Shown in pieces: positions 1-13,020 of a stretch of DNA of 64,000 nucleotides. The stretch is taken from contig JAYKXP010000113.1 of NCBI GenBank assembly GCA_037176845.1, positions 62,001-126,000 on the forward strand, given 5' to 3'. Position 1 is the first letter of the stretch. Each line of letters begins with the position of its first letter. Position numbers and translations under genes: made by a program. Below the pieces are notes generated by a model that saw nothing but the letters and a program-made list of their open reading frames with translations, searched no databases and was not told the DNA's origin. The DNA comes from Paramarasmius palmivorus (Eukaryota > Basidiomycota > Agaricomycetes > Agaricales > Marasmiaceae).

Positions 1-596
1 GTCACTACAGGTTTGCTCGAAAAGCTTAATCCCGGCTTTTTTGACAGCCGTTTCCCACGGTCCTTGACAGTGCGCGACGACGAGCGTTCATCTCTTTCTT
101 GTCTCTTTGCGGACAGGCAATGCTGAAGGATTGTTCGAAGCATGAATAGAGGCCTCGGCAGGGATGTTAATGTCATCAATGTCGTTTTTAAAGCCTCTCA
201 TTGCATCCCCAGCAACCGGACCTTGTTTGAATCTTCGGACGTGTCCCAGGTCATTGGGCGGTTGGCCGAATTCATATATTCATTGGGCACAAATCTTGGC
301 TTCTTTCTTGGCTTCTTCTCTTGTGGACGCTCCCTATGTCGACGGGATTCGGCCAGTGCCTGTTTGGGCAGGACAGAATAAGAATATGAGCATTCGCGAG
401 GTGACAAAGTTATTCGCCTGCTCGGCCGTCCTGAAGAAAGCTTGGCGCTCAAGAGATAGGTGCTACTGGTAATGAGGAAACGATTCTGGACCAGCACGAG
501 AATATAGCTTCACTTTGGAGTCTTGAATAGCGCGAAGTCTACGAGTTGGGCGCTGGAGAGCCGGTTGGCATCAACTACTCATACTGCCTTTGGGAC

Positions 597-968
597 CTAT
601 CTCTTTAATGTCGGTACTGGAACGCTGGCTTCGACCTCAAGTAAGACCAACGTACTGGGGTGGTTTACCTTCAGGCTCAAAATTTCTCTTCGAAGTGCTT
701 CTATCACTTGATCTTTCCGCTTTCCTTCCGCCCGAAGGCGGTCGACATGGCATTTCCCGAGATCGGTCTGTTGTTGCTGACATTCTAACAGGGGAATAAC
801 CTTAGTGAATGTAGATGATGATAGCGCAGATGGCATTACCTGACTGTCGGAACAAGACGTTTTCCTCGAGATGGCGATGCCATGTTCGTCTTTGGCGACA
901 CCAAGTGTTTTCGTAGTGAGGTCCTGATCCCAAACATCGTCGATATTCTGGTTCTCCGGAGTGGACAT
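597..968 (-). CDS. Small coiled-coil protein, function unknown
   Basis: I do not recognise a named family. The start at 968 begins the residues MSTPENQNID. The N-terminal half is polar and the C-terminal half is a heptad-like helix around TDLGKCHVDRLRAEG and KDQVIEALRREI. A possible intron at 603-668 (GT-AG, 66 bases) is a multiple of three, so the protein ends at the same stop whether or not it is removed. The protein is about 102-123 residues long. A second gene at 40922-41309 in this window has the same core (DLG, then YHVNRLRAE, then KDRQIQTLR), so the two look like paralogues. An upstream in-frame extension to 1214 exists but looks like non-coding sequence. There is no signal peptide and no membrane segment. 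The role is unknown; coiled-coil dimerisation is an inference from the heptads. Confidence 0.5.
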   Translation of the reverse strand: MSTPENQNIDDVWDQDLTTKTLGVAKDEHGIAISRKTSCSDSQVMPSALSSSTFTKVIPLLECQQQQTDLGKCHVDRLRAEGKRKDQVIEALRREILSLKVNHPSTLVLLEVEASVPVPTLKR

Positions 969-3039
969 GTTTGTAGTAGAATTGAGCGACGGAAAGCAGA
1001 GTGGGATGCAGCCCTTTTGTGATGAGAGATCAGTGCCAGAATGCTCAGACCCAGTTACGAAGAGCTCGACGGTTTCTTGTAGCGTCCGCAAAACTGTACT
1101 CGGCAGTAAGATATATCGATAACATTGATCAACGGACCATATGATGGGGCACCGAAGCAGTCTAGCACCACTGCGCGGTCTGGGTATGACAAGAAGGCGG
1201 CGGCTAATGGACATGATGGGGAAAATCTGTGAACGTTGCTTCGAGTCGGATGGATCTTGGATGGATCATGAAGGTAGGGGGTGAGATACACACCACACAT
1301 GGCCCTAATCTTGCCAAACTTCATCGAAGCTTCATTGATCATCAATGTATCACCGGTTGCCGTGGTATAAAGATCCTGGACTAATCAGGAATGGGTCGGA
1401 GGTTAACAGCTGAGTAGCTCTCAGCATATCAAGATCACGTGCCGGCTTATGTACACCATTGAATGCCTTTACCTTTGACCCTCTGGGTCTCAGCGAACTC
1501 TCAACACCGTCAAACTACGTTCGCCCAGACTTCGTATATAATAAGCGTCGGCTTCGCCTATGCTTGAATAACGAGCTCATCTGTGAACCTCAAAAACAGT
1601 CAAGGACTGGTTTGAAGCAAAAGGAACCCGGAAGGGGGAGTAATCTATTACTCAGACATCGTATATTTGGGATTGTGGTGTCGGTGACAGGCTACGGGCT
1701 ACGGGATCGTCGAGTGCGTGGATATCGTTATTTACTTGCTCATCATCCAATTGCGATTTCTGAGACAGTCTCGTGAAGATGTCAATGCAGACAGCTCCAC
1801 AACGCCATCTCGCACGTCATTTCACTGTTTCAACGCTCAACTTTCGTCTATGATATCATACGTTCACCGCTTCAGTGAATCGATCAACTTTCAAGGGTTG
1901 GAGAGGCTATTTTTTGGAGTCAATTCAGGTAGCCTTTTGCCTTCGACAAGGGGTCACCTTTATGCTTTGTCTAGCCTAAGGGTGGTACCATAGCTCGCGA
2001 ATATGGGGGATCACTGACGAAGACTTCGGTTATGGGCAAGACATCTAGTGCATTGTTAGGACGTGTATGCTGAAACGTCTCGTTCCGCTTCGATGTACAT
2101 ATTTCACGCTATACCAAAATCAAGTCTTCTTTGCTCTTCAATCATCGTTATCGGTTCAATGCTCTACAAACATCACCTATACCTCCTGTCCTTCCCGCAT
2201 CGTAACATCACGCGTAGACGCCTCCGTCATCCCGATACCAATGAACCCAATGTTGGGATTATCAGCCTGAATTGAACTTGACGCACGATGTCGATGGCAT
2301 ACATCATTATGGACGCTGGGGAATGTAGTGTGGAATACCAGATTGGAATTCGGGGTAGAGGTGCACCTTCGAACGGCGCAGTATGTTCCGAGGAGAACGA
2401 CGGATTGGATCTGGGTTGGATGGAGGTTCTCTCGACGAGAGCATGCTAGCGATGGTCATCCTGTAAGCGGACCGTGCCGTAGCAGGAGTATGCCTAGCAT
2501 CTAAGCCAGAAGCGGTCATATACTTGGGCTCTACAAGTGGTATAGTATGTGATAGGTTCGCGTGGACGAGATATTTGTCGTCTGCTTCGACTACTGGGCG
2601 GTACATAAGGGATCTCAAGATGCAGCTGTTTTTAAACGGCTTTGGGGTTTGGTTCGACATAGGTTGTGCTCTTGGGTTGCCCCGACTCTTGCTCTCTAGG
2701 GGGGTAAGCATCCCATCCTGATCGGCAAGAGCTTTGACAATGGCGTTGGATTAAGTCGCTGAGAATGTCGAAGAATTGTCCTAGACTACTTCCATCTTTT
2801 ACATATAGACCCAGCTCCTTTCGTACAAAGTCGTAGGTTCTAAGGAATAGACAGCATTTCGAAGAGCTATGCACGTGGTCGCCATGTCATAGATACTGGA
2901 TGAAAATGTCTTGAGCCCTAGGTCTGCCAGTGAGTTGGAGGGATTGCTAGGGGAACGTATGGACAGTTAATCATACTAGATACACGCTATCAAAAGTACG
3001 GTATGGAGATTGTTAGAGAATGCAATGTAATATTCTTGT
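969..3039. other. Gene-poor stretch
   Basis: Only short, unconvincing open frames occur here. A minus-strand frame at 2307-2711 and another at 2632-2874 have no recognisable domain. I see no RNA gene, tandem repeat or mobile-element signature. Confidence 0.4.
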
Positions 3040-4943
3040 CTAGAGATCGGGGGGTGGAGTAAAGGTAAAAGTTATCGTATCTTCGCCGTGTTGAACAACA
3101 CCTTGCACGCCTGACCCGTTAGGCGATCTAACCACGCTTGGTGGGTAACACCTGTAGTCAATGACCATACTACCAAAGGAATCTCCAGTCCCATCATTGG
3201 CATCTTGCGTCGCCGCGACCGACTCAAATGTCACTGCGGTATCATGTTCTAAGGCAGCCTGACAGAACCGTAGATCGATGAGACGGTTATTGAAAATGCT
3301 ATCTTCAAGGGGCTAATTATTAACCTTCGCTCTCGAGTTCCTGATCTTGAATTAACTTACCTGCCCTTTTACAATGTGTCCGATGTTCGGCCTCCCAATG
3401 CTCCCTCTGGCATCGTTTCGAGCAGTAGTGAATCTCCTTGCATCTGGTGCAGATGCCGGTGGTGACGATCGGTGGCAGTGTGTCCTCGCCAGGCTGAGTG
3501 GCATGTTCGTCTCCCGAATCCTCGTCCGACTGGTTGATGTTTTCATGGAACTGTGACCCACACTGAAAGTAAATGAATCAGTTTGGCGGGTGGCACGCTA
3601 ACTCAAGGTAAGGACTCACGTTACCACAGGTTTCCCGAACCTTCTTCCGCCATATTCCACGTATAATCGTTGAAGACTCCCTTATCTTCTTGGCATCCTG
3701 CCAGAGAGCCCAAAGTGGTCCTGAAGCAACGCAAAGGGTTTGAAGCTCGTCCTCTAGACCCCTCTTGATAATCCGAGATACCGCCCGAATAATAGTCTGC
3801 ATGGTACATTTAACCACGTAATTCTTGAGTACGGTTTTCCATAGCATCTGTAGCCGCGATTCCAATGAATGGCGGAGTTTTGGAGGGAATGTGGAGGGGT
3901 TATTTACTATGGTCAGTGATTCGAGGATGACAGCAAACATATCGTCCTCTATCATCTGAAATCGGAGGTTGGGAGCATGAAGCAGGAATGCCAGTAAAAG
4001 GCCGGCCATTTCGGCGACAGCGCGACAGACGGAGTGAGGAAGGTTAGATCGAGTTATGAACTGCTGGCTCGCAATTTGAGTGACGCGGTCGATAGTGGTG
4101 TGAGCGCTAAGATGCCTCATACATTGCATCAGAAGTCGAGGGGTACCCCACTGGAGATAAGCGTCGCGGAAAGCAGTTCCTGTCCCTCCTACCGAACAGG
4201 TTATGTAGACAATGTTGATCAAAGAGCGGAGAAGAAGGATGTTGTCTGCATCGGTGGGTCGGAGAGTCAGCACATCCCGCATACGAGCAATGATGATTTC
4301 CGAATGTATCCTGGGATCCTGTTGAACGAAGGCAAATATAATCGAAGCATTCGCCGTGTCGGTGTCCCTGCCCATTTCGAAGACGGTTCTAACTCCTAAG
4401 ATGAATGTCTGGGAATATTGCCGACCCACAAAGAGTAAAGAGTCGCCAAGAGATGATAGGAATGTCCTTTCAGAATTCAACATCGACGCCGTGAATGATG
4501 TGGGTGCGAGCATCAGGGCATCCCGCACGGTGTCTTCCCTACAAAGGGTATACACAACCCTGAACACGGCATCTAGAGCTTTGTCGACAAACGAAAGATC
4601 TATCGTGTAGTTGGTAACGAGTAGGGTAGCTGATTCCCGAAATATGGCTCGACACCATGCCCACAAAGTGTTCCATCTGGTTTGGATCTCGTTTATTACG
4701 ATATCGTCGTGCCAGTCGAAGGGCTTCCCGGAAACATCGATACGAATGCTGAAACTACGAAGGGCTTCGATGGCTTGAATAACGTTTCGTGCCGGATGAG
4801 CCAAGTCTAGTTGTCGGGGAGGCGTGTCGGATAATTGATCTAGAATAGTCGCTAGAGGTGCGTTATTGGTCTCCCGTATGACTGTTAGAGCATGAACTTG
4901 GGTCGAACACAATAGAGAAACACACCTGATCTGCTGAAGACAT
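3040..4943 (-). CDS. MYND-type zinc finger protein
   Basis: A long helical region of about 440 residues (open from 4912 to 3578) is followed, after a GT-AG intron, by a MYND finger at about 3361-3560. The first zinc pair, CGNC, is created by the splice itself. It is followed by CTRCKEIHYCSKRCQREHW, then HRTHC. This gives the expected C-x2-C, C-x2-C, YC-x3-C and H-x3-C pattern of MYND domains, which bind proline-rich peptides in partner proteins. The arrangement of a helical N-terminal region with a C-terminal MYND finger is common among uncharacterised Agaricomycete proteins, so the specific role is unknown. The start is either 4912 (MCSTQVHALT) or a short upstream exon with ATG at 4943. A final exon ending at 3040 (TFTFTPPPDL, stop) is likely, but the frame across the last intron does not join cleanly, so the C-terminus is uncertain. 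Confidence 0.82.
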
Positions 4944-4989
4944 TATGGAATTGATACTGAACTGATCTATAGAACCTCGCCTTTATATT

Positions 4990-6430
4990 GCGCTGGGAAT
5001 GGGCGTGCGTCCCGAGAACAAAGGCAAGGCTAAGCATCCTTTGTTTCTATGATATCGTGATCGTGAACCGTGACGGAGTGGCAATCCCATGCATTCATTG
5101 CGAACACACGATAACAATTATCCAACTAGCAGGAATGGGTCAGCTAACGCTGACAGGACCGAGTTCGGTGCCAACAAAGGACATTTACTCACCTCTGAGC
5201 CAGAGGACACTTGATACGTCGTAAACTCGTGACTCGAGCTCGGCGAGATCCGTAAGATTTCGGCCAGTCGGTCATTTCAATGACGTCGGTCATGTCCGTT
5301 TTTGTAAATAGCAAGATCAAAATATTGTTTCCGTTTTTTAGCGTGGACAGTGATTTTCCATCTTCAGGCTTCCTGAAGCCAAATCCGGTTCTTCTGCAAC
5401 TCCTTCTTCTTTACGGGGGTGGTTGCTCAAGTGTAGGGTGAGGGCGTCGTTTTGGGGCGGAACGTGAACGTGAATTTTGCATGCTAAGGGGCAGTAAGTA
5501 CGAAGGGCATATGACCAAGGGAAAGGGTACTCACGGCGCGGAGGAAAAAATACGACATGAGGAAATACAGAGTGCCGTCCTTTATAGGCGTATGTTTGAG
5601 GGTTGGTTTTCATCTCAAGAAGGACGTAGGTGGGCATTTCCCAAAGGTAACCCCTTTCCTGCTGCTCAGGATAGCTCCCATCGGGGCAGATGCTGTGCCT
5701 AAGCAGCAGGAGAAGGAAGGTATCCTTGGGCAATGCCAAAAAGAGGAGCGTTGAGGTGTTCCACTTACCTGAAGGTGTATGAGAATACACGTTTGTTGAT
5801 CAACAAATGCGCGTGCTCGTGTGAATGTGTTTTTTTAGCCGAGCACAAGGCAGCGCCGCCTCCTTCGAAACTTTTTCCTTCAACAACCATCAATACAATC
5901 AAATTGTAAAGCAACCACAAAGAAATCTATGCACCTCTCAGCCCCCTCTTACATATCTATGCTATACGAACTCTGCTGCAGTACTTCAAGCCATCAAACA
6001 AGCTCTGCATCGCTTCGACTCATGAAATCTCCGAGTCACGTGGATTCTGAGTATCCTGCATTGAAATCACCCAGATGGACCCCAAAAATCTGCATGCTTT
6101 TGTTTCAGAATTTTGTTTTTTTACTTCGAATATACGTACTATGGTTGAAAACGGTCGATTTAGGAGTCTGCAAGAAATACAACTGTCGTGTATTCTTCCG
6201 CCTAGCTTTCATGGGAGTGTTCATCCGGGTGTAAACCACTTTCGATATTCAACTGTCCTTTGTCCTCACTAATCTCAATCACACGCCTCTTGAATGGCTC
6301 TGAGAAAATTTTCAGGTGGGTGAATGCAGTAAAGCTACCATTCATCTATTCATACCTTCAAGCTCTTCGACGGTGCTCCCTATATATACTCTCACAGCCG
6401 TAGGCAACATGATACTACCCATCTCGAAGA
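4990..6430. other. Gene-poor stretch, possible untranslated leader near 5.88 kb
   Basis: No domain-bearing frame is visible. A CA- and T-rich stretch near 5870-5930 resembles a fungal 5' leader and precedes a plus-strand frame from 5929 (MHLSAPSYIS). That frame runs 101 residues with no recognisable motif, so I do not call it a gene. Confidence 0.3.
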
Positions 6431-6439
6431 GAAATAGTA

Positions 6440-7295
6440 TCAGCGTGAATGCCTTCGTGAGCGCAGAATATCTTGGTGTTGCCCTTGGAAACAAGTTGGA
6501 CAACCTCCTCTACAGGAAGCAATTCTCGGTGATATTAACCGACATGCCTGGGTCACAGGCCTTCCACGTTCACCTGCTGGAATAAAACCAATCAGTGGAG
6601 CCTGAGACTGTTGATAGACCGACATGCACCTCCAGTTCACATTTTTCGGAGTAGTATGAAAGTAGGTTGCGAACCTTAGTCTGTCCTCGAGCTGGAAATG
6701 GGTTTCCTCATCGTTCTTGGCGGCCTTTCGAGTAGTGCTGTCCTTTGGCATCGTATTTAGATGGAAATAACTGGAAAAAGAGGTTCTTTGAATTGTTAAT
6801 GGTCGCAATGCGCCAGGTTTGACATTGGCAGACTGGAATGCAGAAGCCTTAATGCAGAAACTCGGAAACAAAGCATTCAAGGACTGAGTATTGATGCGAT
6901 GCAATTCTCGGACTTCTTGAATCGTGCGCTGAGCTACATGTAGGACTGGTATCCGTAAGTTTCGTCTCGTTGAATTCAATAAAGTACCTGTTACTTTGAG
7001 TTTGAGTGCGACCGCTGAGCGCTGAGGTCTGTGGCCTGAGGGTAAGTAAAACATAGCAGATAGAAGACTAACTCATGGAGAAGCAGCCTTTCAGGTCTTT
7101 GCTCAAGGGAGGCAATGAGGAGAGAAGCAAGTACTTATTTGGACTATGTACCGTAGCTGTGACAGGCCTTGGAATTATTGAAAATAATCGTTTTCGAAGT
7201 GATGTCGCTGCCTGGTCTGCCGGTGATGACGTCTGCATCTCGCTGTTATCTCTTATCGTTTTACGACTCATTGAGTGTATACTCCCTCTGAGCAC
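6440..7295 (-). other. Possible minus-strand gene remnant with an NHP6-like N-terminal tag
   Basis: Two minus-strand frames (7295-7068 and 7054-6440) could belong to one spliced gene, but no domain is visible in either. Inside the second, an internal methionine starts MPKDSTTRKAAK. From memory this resembles the opening of fungal NHP6/HMG-box chromatin proteins. The following sequence does not encode an HMG box in any frame I could follow, so only a relic or a chance match is supported. Confidence 0.2.
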
Positions 7296-7839
7296 AACCG
7301 AAGCCTGCCCGACATCAACATTGCGTCAACAGTCAACGTTCAATGGTCAACTTTCAATATTCACCGGCATCGTTCATTGTCATTGTCAACCCTTAGCCTG
7401 GCACCCAGGGCAGGGGGTACCGTCGTGCTTGGTTAATTTCGCAGTCCGACGCATGCCGGGACTTTGCCGCCTAGTGCAATGACATCAACTCGCGTCGCGT
7501 TTTGTGTGTTGAATTTTTGTTTGCGTGCTGCATGCATAAGTATCATGATGGCAGATTCTTAGGAAAGAAGTCCGTGAGGACATTCCGACTTGAACCCAGA
7601 GAATCTGGCCGCTGTACATGAGCTCATTCGGCCTCGTTTTCCTCATATTCATGCCTATGCTCTGGAAGCTATCTGCCAGGCAGCAGATGGTTTCCAAACC
7701 ATTTCCACCAGCAAAATGTCTCAATGGGTGCAAGCCGCGTGTGATCGACTTGCAGTTGATTTCATTGGCTGCATCCAGCTGAAATTATTTCATGTATATA
7801 CAATAAAGTACAATGCAATAACAATACATTTATAATAGA

Positions 7840-8070
7840 CTTGTAATGGGATTGCAACCAACGCAAGAATGGCAACCCAATTGCAATTGGCTAGAAGAAT
7901 TGCAGGGGATTGCAAACTGATTACAGCCAGATTGCAGCCAGATTTTAACCTACTTACAATGGGGTACCATTCTTGTGGCCAATTACAACTTGATTTTAAC
8001 TGTCTGGCAATGTGGTTTCGGCCATGTAAAAGAATCGCGAGTGATTGTGTCCTGATGTTTATCAAATCAT
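7840..8070. repeat. Degenerate ATTGCAA-rich tract
   Basis: Short units such as gattgcaa, aattgcaattgg and gattgcagccagatt recur irregularly over about 200 bases. This looks like a decayed microsatellite or minisatellite. Both strands stay open across it only because of the repeat composition. Confidence 0.45.
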
Positions 8071-8434
8071 AGTAATGTAGCTGTCCAATCGCAATGAGCT
8101 AGAAAATTTTTTAACATTACAATCAGAATATAGAGCTAATACAACAGAACTGTATTCTATGCTGGAAGGATCAATTTGACGCAGCTTATACCGTCTTAAA
8201 GAATGCAATGACGATGGTGACAGCGACAGAGACAATGATACAAGCTGAGGAGACAAGGGTCGAGAGGGAGGCTGTTGACGACGGCAGCTGCGATGGTGGT
8301 GACGTTCACAGGATCTGGGAATGGTACCTTGGATGTTCATTGCTTGTCTGCTTGTGTTTAGCCCTTAGTCAACATAGCAAAATAAGGAGCCGTCGCATAG
8401 CAGGTATGTCGGCCATGTCAGCTAAACTCAAATG

Positions 8435-8830
8435 TTAGGACGAGACTCGGATGCGCGAGTGCCAGAGCGAGTTGATGCAAAGGTGGCCACAATGAAGATA
8501 TTGATATTGTCGGAAATGGTGTGGGTAACCCATACTCGGAAGTCCTAGAGTAGCCTCTGCGATGACGATAACAACAAACTCGTTGCTACATGCATGCGCA
8601 GAGGCTAATGGACATTTCTGACATATGGGTGATATTTCAGCAAGCAGCATTCGAGCAGGTTGGGATTGGGAAGCAATTGAGTGAATTGGAGGTGGCAAGC
8701 TGGCTGAATAGGTAGTTGTAGCGTTTGCATAACCAAATATTTGAGGAAGGTGGTGATTCTCGAAAGAGGTGCTTGTGGCGGATGGAAAGGTGTATGATGA
8801 ATGAGGTAAAAGTTTGACTCTACAAAAGAG
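8435..8830 (-). CDS. Hypothetical exon, unrecognised
   Basis: This is a minus-strand open stretch of about 130 residues ending at 8435. Upstream exons are plausible: one ending in YRCK at about 8880-8942, bounded by GT-AG introns, and another near 9000-9040. The sequence contains the residues ICQKCPLASAHAC, which could be a zinc knuckle but match no family I know. The LTR-like element begins about 130 bases upstream of the likely first exon and may have removed the original promoter or 5' end. Confidence 0.25.
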   Translation of the reverse strand, partial: LFCRVKLLPHSSYTFPSATSTSFENHHLPQIFGYANATTTYSASLPPPIHSIASQSQPARMLLAEISPICQKCPLASAHACSNEFVVIVIAEATLGLPSMGYPHHFRQYQYLHCGHLCINSLWHSRIRVSS

Positions 8831-9171
8831 GAATTCTATTGAGTGAATGTAAGAAACAAAAGAGCAATGGGTACGCACCTTGCACCTATAACTGCCGACT
8901 ATTCTCCCACCTTCGACGTTCCTTCCAAATCCATACAAATAGCACTAGAGTTGAGAGTTAGTGATAATAAGAAACAAAAGAAAAGAGAACTCTACCTTCA
9001 AGAACTTGAGCTCATCGTCTCAGCTCGTTGTCGTAGACGATGAGCCAGTTGAAATGTTGATGCACTGGCAATGGCCGCGGTGGAAGGGGTTCATGGACCC
9101 GCACGTGCAATGTGCGGGACCATGGAAACCTCGGCCCCAATTCGGTGAATGGGTTCAATTGGTGTAAGGCC

Positions 9172-11050
9172 GTCTAGAGACAACTAAACACAACTCAACC
9201 TCTTTTGTGCGAGGATGGCTTGGCGTTGGTAAAGGTTCCACACGGTAGTAAGATCAAGAAACGATGTATTATCGCTATAGACACTCTAGTACTCGATCTA
9301 GACCAACGAACAACAAAGGTGCGTGGTATAGAGAAAGGTATAAGGTGTATATTCGTATCCAACGAACACAGAAATCAACAAAATGCAACAGGATAGTGCC
9401 CAAGTGCAGCTAGCCTCTTCAATATCCAAACTGGATTGATTCCAAACAAGTTCAACAATGACCAATATATGGCAATGGGAGGCCCTCAGTCCTCAGTGCC
9501 AAAACAATAAGTAAGGAGGCCCTCTGTCCACAATACTTCAGTTACAATAGATAAGGAGGCCCTCTGTCCTCTATATCTCAAACTTAGGTAGGAGGCCCTC
9601 TGTCCTCGTACCTCAACTTCGTAGGTGGAGTCCCTAGTACTCCAAACCTCGGTGGTCAAAGTCAAAATCCCGTCTAGACGCAACTCAGTACGTTCTATTC
9701 AAGAGTACTACTGTACGCTTATCACAGCTATCAAGTAGCAAATCACTGACTCTGTGTCAGGTGGGGTATATTCTTAATATTCTTCTATGAAGTCAAGTTC
9801 CAAAGTCGTTGATTTGCTCTGTGCTATCTGGACAGTGGGGGGATCTACTTGCTTGCCTTTCATATCGAAATGGGCCAGCTTATATACCCTCTAGCTGTCC
9901 TATTTACCCATAATCTACAGATACATACTTCTAGCTATGATTCCGATGGCTCGCTGCCCATACAAGGTATAGAACTACTTAAGAAGGAAATGAAATATTC
10001 TTTTTAGACGATCTTTCGTCCATATTCTGGGTTTATTTGCATTTTGGTCCTGAAAGCAGTTCCAAATATTTGGCTAGCTCCACGTCAGAAATCGCTCGGT
10101 GGACTATCCTTCTTCCTTGTGCTGACTCACTCTTGCTAGACCGCATGGTACATAGCTGTTGAGTGGAGACGGCTCTCCTTGGTATCAGATATCGTCAGGA
10201 ACTGCCTAGACATCTTCCCTTCGACTCCCTCCCTTAGAGTCTATTCTTCTATATTCTTCTAGGTTCAAGAATGCGTAATTCTATCACCCTTTCTAGCTAG
10301 CACTTTGTCTAGCCAGGGGAAAGGTACGGTCTCTCCTCTGAGATATAATTCTCTGGTTGGTTTCGGATCTACACCTTTCGGCGATGAGCCCGAAATGTCC
10401 TGGGCAAGTAACTCACTTGTAGTAAGCGGCTAGCGTAAAACCCTAAAACCTTGCTTGCTTATCAAGTCGATCTTCGGCCATCTAGCTTCGGATCTTGTTG
10501 ATTTTACTAAGCTATGCTGAGAGCTTCGGATTAATCCAAGCTGCAACATGCGCGCTTCCTCCTAGAGCAGAAGATCCTCTTTCCATCATATCCCGCCAGC
10601 GTCTAGACTGGTCAGTCAACAATGTGTCTCTACGCCTATGCGTCTATTCTGTGCCAAGTTCAATCCCCTTGGTCGCAGACATTATTCAAGGTCTCTAGTC
10701 GCAACAACTCTTCCAGATCAGTTGTATAGCCTCATAAGAAGTCTATAGCCAATTCCATAGCATTTCTATAGATGACACGACAACTGTCTTTCTAGTATAG
10801 ACAGTCCTACAGTTTTCAGACACGTCTAGCATGCATGGCTAAGTCCCCAGCTACCATAGCCTGATCATACGATCCATGAACAAGCGTATAGACAGCTAGT
10901 TACTCTTTGTTAGAGCCTAAGTCCACTTTCACTAGCTGCTCGGGCTCACACTAGTGCTCTTGTTTCCCTTATCAAGTGTATTAAAACTTGTTGAAGGCAA
11001 GAATATTCGTCTAGATACGCGATTTATATTTTGGACCATATCATCGGGTC
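9172..11050 (-). mobile_element. LTR-like sequence (probable solo long terminal repeat)
   Basis: No protein is encoded. Read on the minus strand, the organisation is about 1.1 kb of upstream sequence, a TATA box (gtatataagc, near 9880-9889), then a leader with tandem repeats at 9478-9620, ending near 9172 in ...ggccttaca. This mirrors the organisation of the palindrome arms at 11963-15662, which also have gtatataag and a repeated leader in about 1.7 kb. The assignment as a solo LTR is an inference. The 3' end has the CA expected of an LTR, but I could not find a target-site duplication or a convincing 5' end, so the borders are approximate. Confidence 0.4.
9478..9620. repeat. Tandem leader repeats, ggaggccctctgtcc units
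   Basis: Four copies of the core ggaggccctc(t/a)gtcc occur at roughly 40-55 base spacing within the LTR-like sequence, with diverged spacers between them. A fifth, weaker unit (ggtggagtccctagtactcc) follows. Confidence 0.75.
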
Positions 11051-11950
11051 GTGTGTGACATCACGTCACCTTTCCCTCTTGTTCTGCTACCACCATCATC
11101 TCCCCATCGTTGGCCGGCGACGACGAGCTCAACCCTTTGGTCATTGTCTGATCTGGTACGCAATACTGTTTCCTTTTCTATTGTGATGTTGATCATCATT
11201 CAACAGGCCTGGAACCAATGGCGGCACAAAGTTCAATGTGAGTCACAACAATACCAACTTCAAACCCTCTGCCCTAGTCCACCACTATGGACGACGACGG
11301 GCTCAACTCATTTTTCGGTATAAAACTCACCATACATTCTTCAAATTTGATCTAAAATTAGTTTGCAGGGTGCTGGAACTTGCAAGACACTAGAGGACAC
11401 GATTATGCCAACCCTTTTCCTCGTTGCCACTGTATCGTGGATTCATCGCCTACCTCATCATTGGTAAGTTCAGGGTTTAAGGGTGTTGGCTTGAGACTCA
11501 TTTCCACATGGCTTAGGGAATGTGGTATAGATGGGGCCATGAATTGTCCGGTATGTAATCGCTTTCTCTATGCTCAATCAATGCCTCTGTATGACCGGGT
11601 ACATTTCTTAGACATTGCTCCGCCCCAGGTTTGTGGACCTCTTAGTTCAGAACTCTTGGTACGCTAGTGTCGATATCAGCTTCCGAGTTGGTCACAGTAT
11701 GTCTTTCACTATGCTCAATGGGCTGAACGTGTTGATGATCAATCTTTCTTGCAGGATCTCCCAATCCCCGGTGCATATACATCATCAACTAACACCTTAT
11801 GGGGTCACTCTACGCCAACGATGACTTGAACACCTCGAAGTATGTTTCCATGGTCATATATCTTTTCCATTACTCAACTATTGAGTAGACATCATACTCA
11901 TGTCAGGTAGGACAACAACGATGGATGTAAAGTATTGTATGTACATGCTT
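11051..11950. other. Unassigned sequence between LTR-like element and palindrome
   Basis: Several short plus-strand frames carry plausible splice signals (for example gtaagttcag near 11464), but no domain is recognisable. A short motif with gacgacgacgggctcaa near 11290 resembles gacgacgagctcaa near 11120, hinting at an old local duplication. Confidence 0.3.
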
Positions 11951-13010
11951 ATGTAGTATCGGTGTGAGGGTACCAGAACGAAATCGCTGAAAAACAGTCA
12001 TTTTGACACCAATTGTTGTGTTCAGAATCGCACTAGTACATCGTACTAAGTACTATATGGACTTGGTAGTACTACTAGGAACCTAGTAGTGCGCATATGA
12101 CGAAGAATAAGATAGGCATGCACTGCGTAGTGAATACTAGCTACGTGCGCATAGACGTTGATGTCATCGTTAGCCCTATATGATTGCACTAGGATACGCG
12201 TCGAAACCTGTAGACCGTATCTATACTCTAGTACCAGGCTGGACCCTTACGAGGACATGCTACTGTACATGGTAGACTTCCTAGTAGGTCATATGGCTAC
12301 ACTACACTCGCGCTATGGGACATATGAGATGGGATAGTGAACGAGGACCAACTACCACAGCGTAGAAGGACCCTAGGGGACGAATCAGAGCTATATACCA
12401 AATACGGTAGAAGCTGGGGGTGTGAGTCACCTTCGAGAGCAGAATTACCAGGATTAGAAATGTCCGAGTAACCGGGTCATCGATACGAGGACCATATGGA
12501 GGCTTAACAGCTTTCCATATCGATCGGAATATCCCTCGAGCTTCGAGTTGGGATTCCTACTGCTAGTACAGACACTAGTGAGGGACATATAGTCCTATAA
12601 CAAGGAAACAGATAGGATTCTGTGCCAGGACTGTCCTAGGACATAGAAAATATAATATAGAACTACGAGGGCATAGAGCCTACCTTCCTCGGATACGAAT
12701 CCGAAGCGTTTCGGTCGAGATCGGACTCCTAGCAAGTTCCGAGCGGAATAACTATGTCCTAGCACCGATATCCGAAACGCACCACGCGGAACAGCGCCTC
12801 CGCGCGCCACTTCCTAGCAACCAAAAGTAATATGACTCGCAGTCCTGCAAAATAATGTCGAATTCCAACCAATATATATCCAAACCTTCCTTTTCTGGTA
12901 GATACTTACTTCATATGGACAGAATCCTCTCCTCGTTCTCATTTCTTGCATAGTTACTATTACTTTATCGTGTCCACTTTCACTTATATGTAAAATATGT
13001 ACGCTCGCGG

Positions 13011-13020
13011 GTATATAAGC
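13011..13020 (+). promoter_or_regulatory. TATA box in left palindrome arm
   Basis: The sequence gtatataagc lies about 1.05 kb into the arm, with an AATAAA signal about 140 bases downstream (near 13152). The mirror copy is at about 14602-14611 on the minus strand. Together these suggest an element-borne promoter pointing into the spacer from both sides. Confidence 0.5.

Noticed and set aside
2632..2874. Resemblance of RTYDFVRKELG to the C-terminal part of phenylalanine ammonia-lyase
   Set aside because: The match covers only about 12 residues, the following conserved block is absent and no upstream catalytic region exists.
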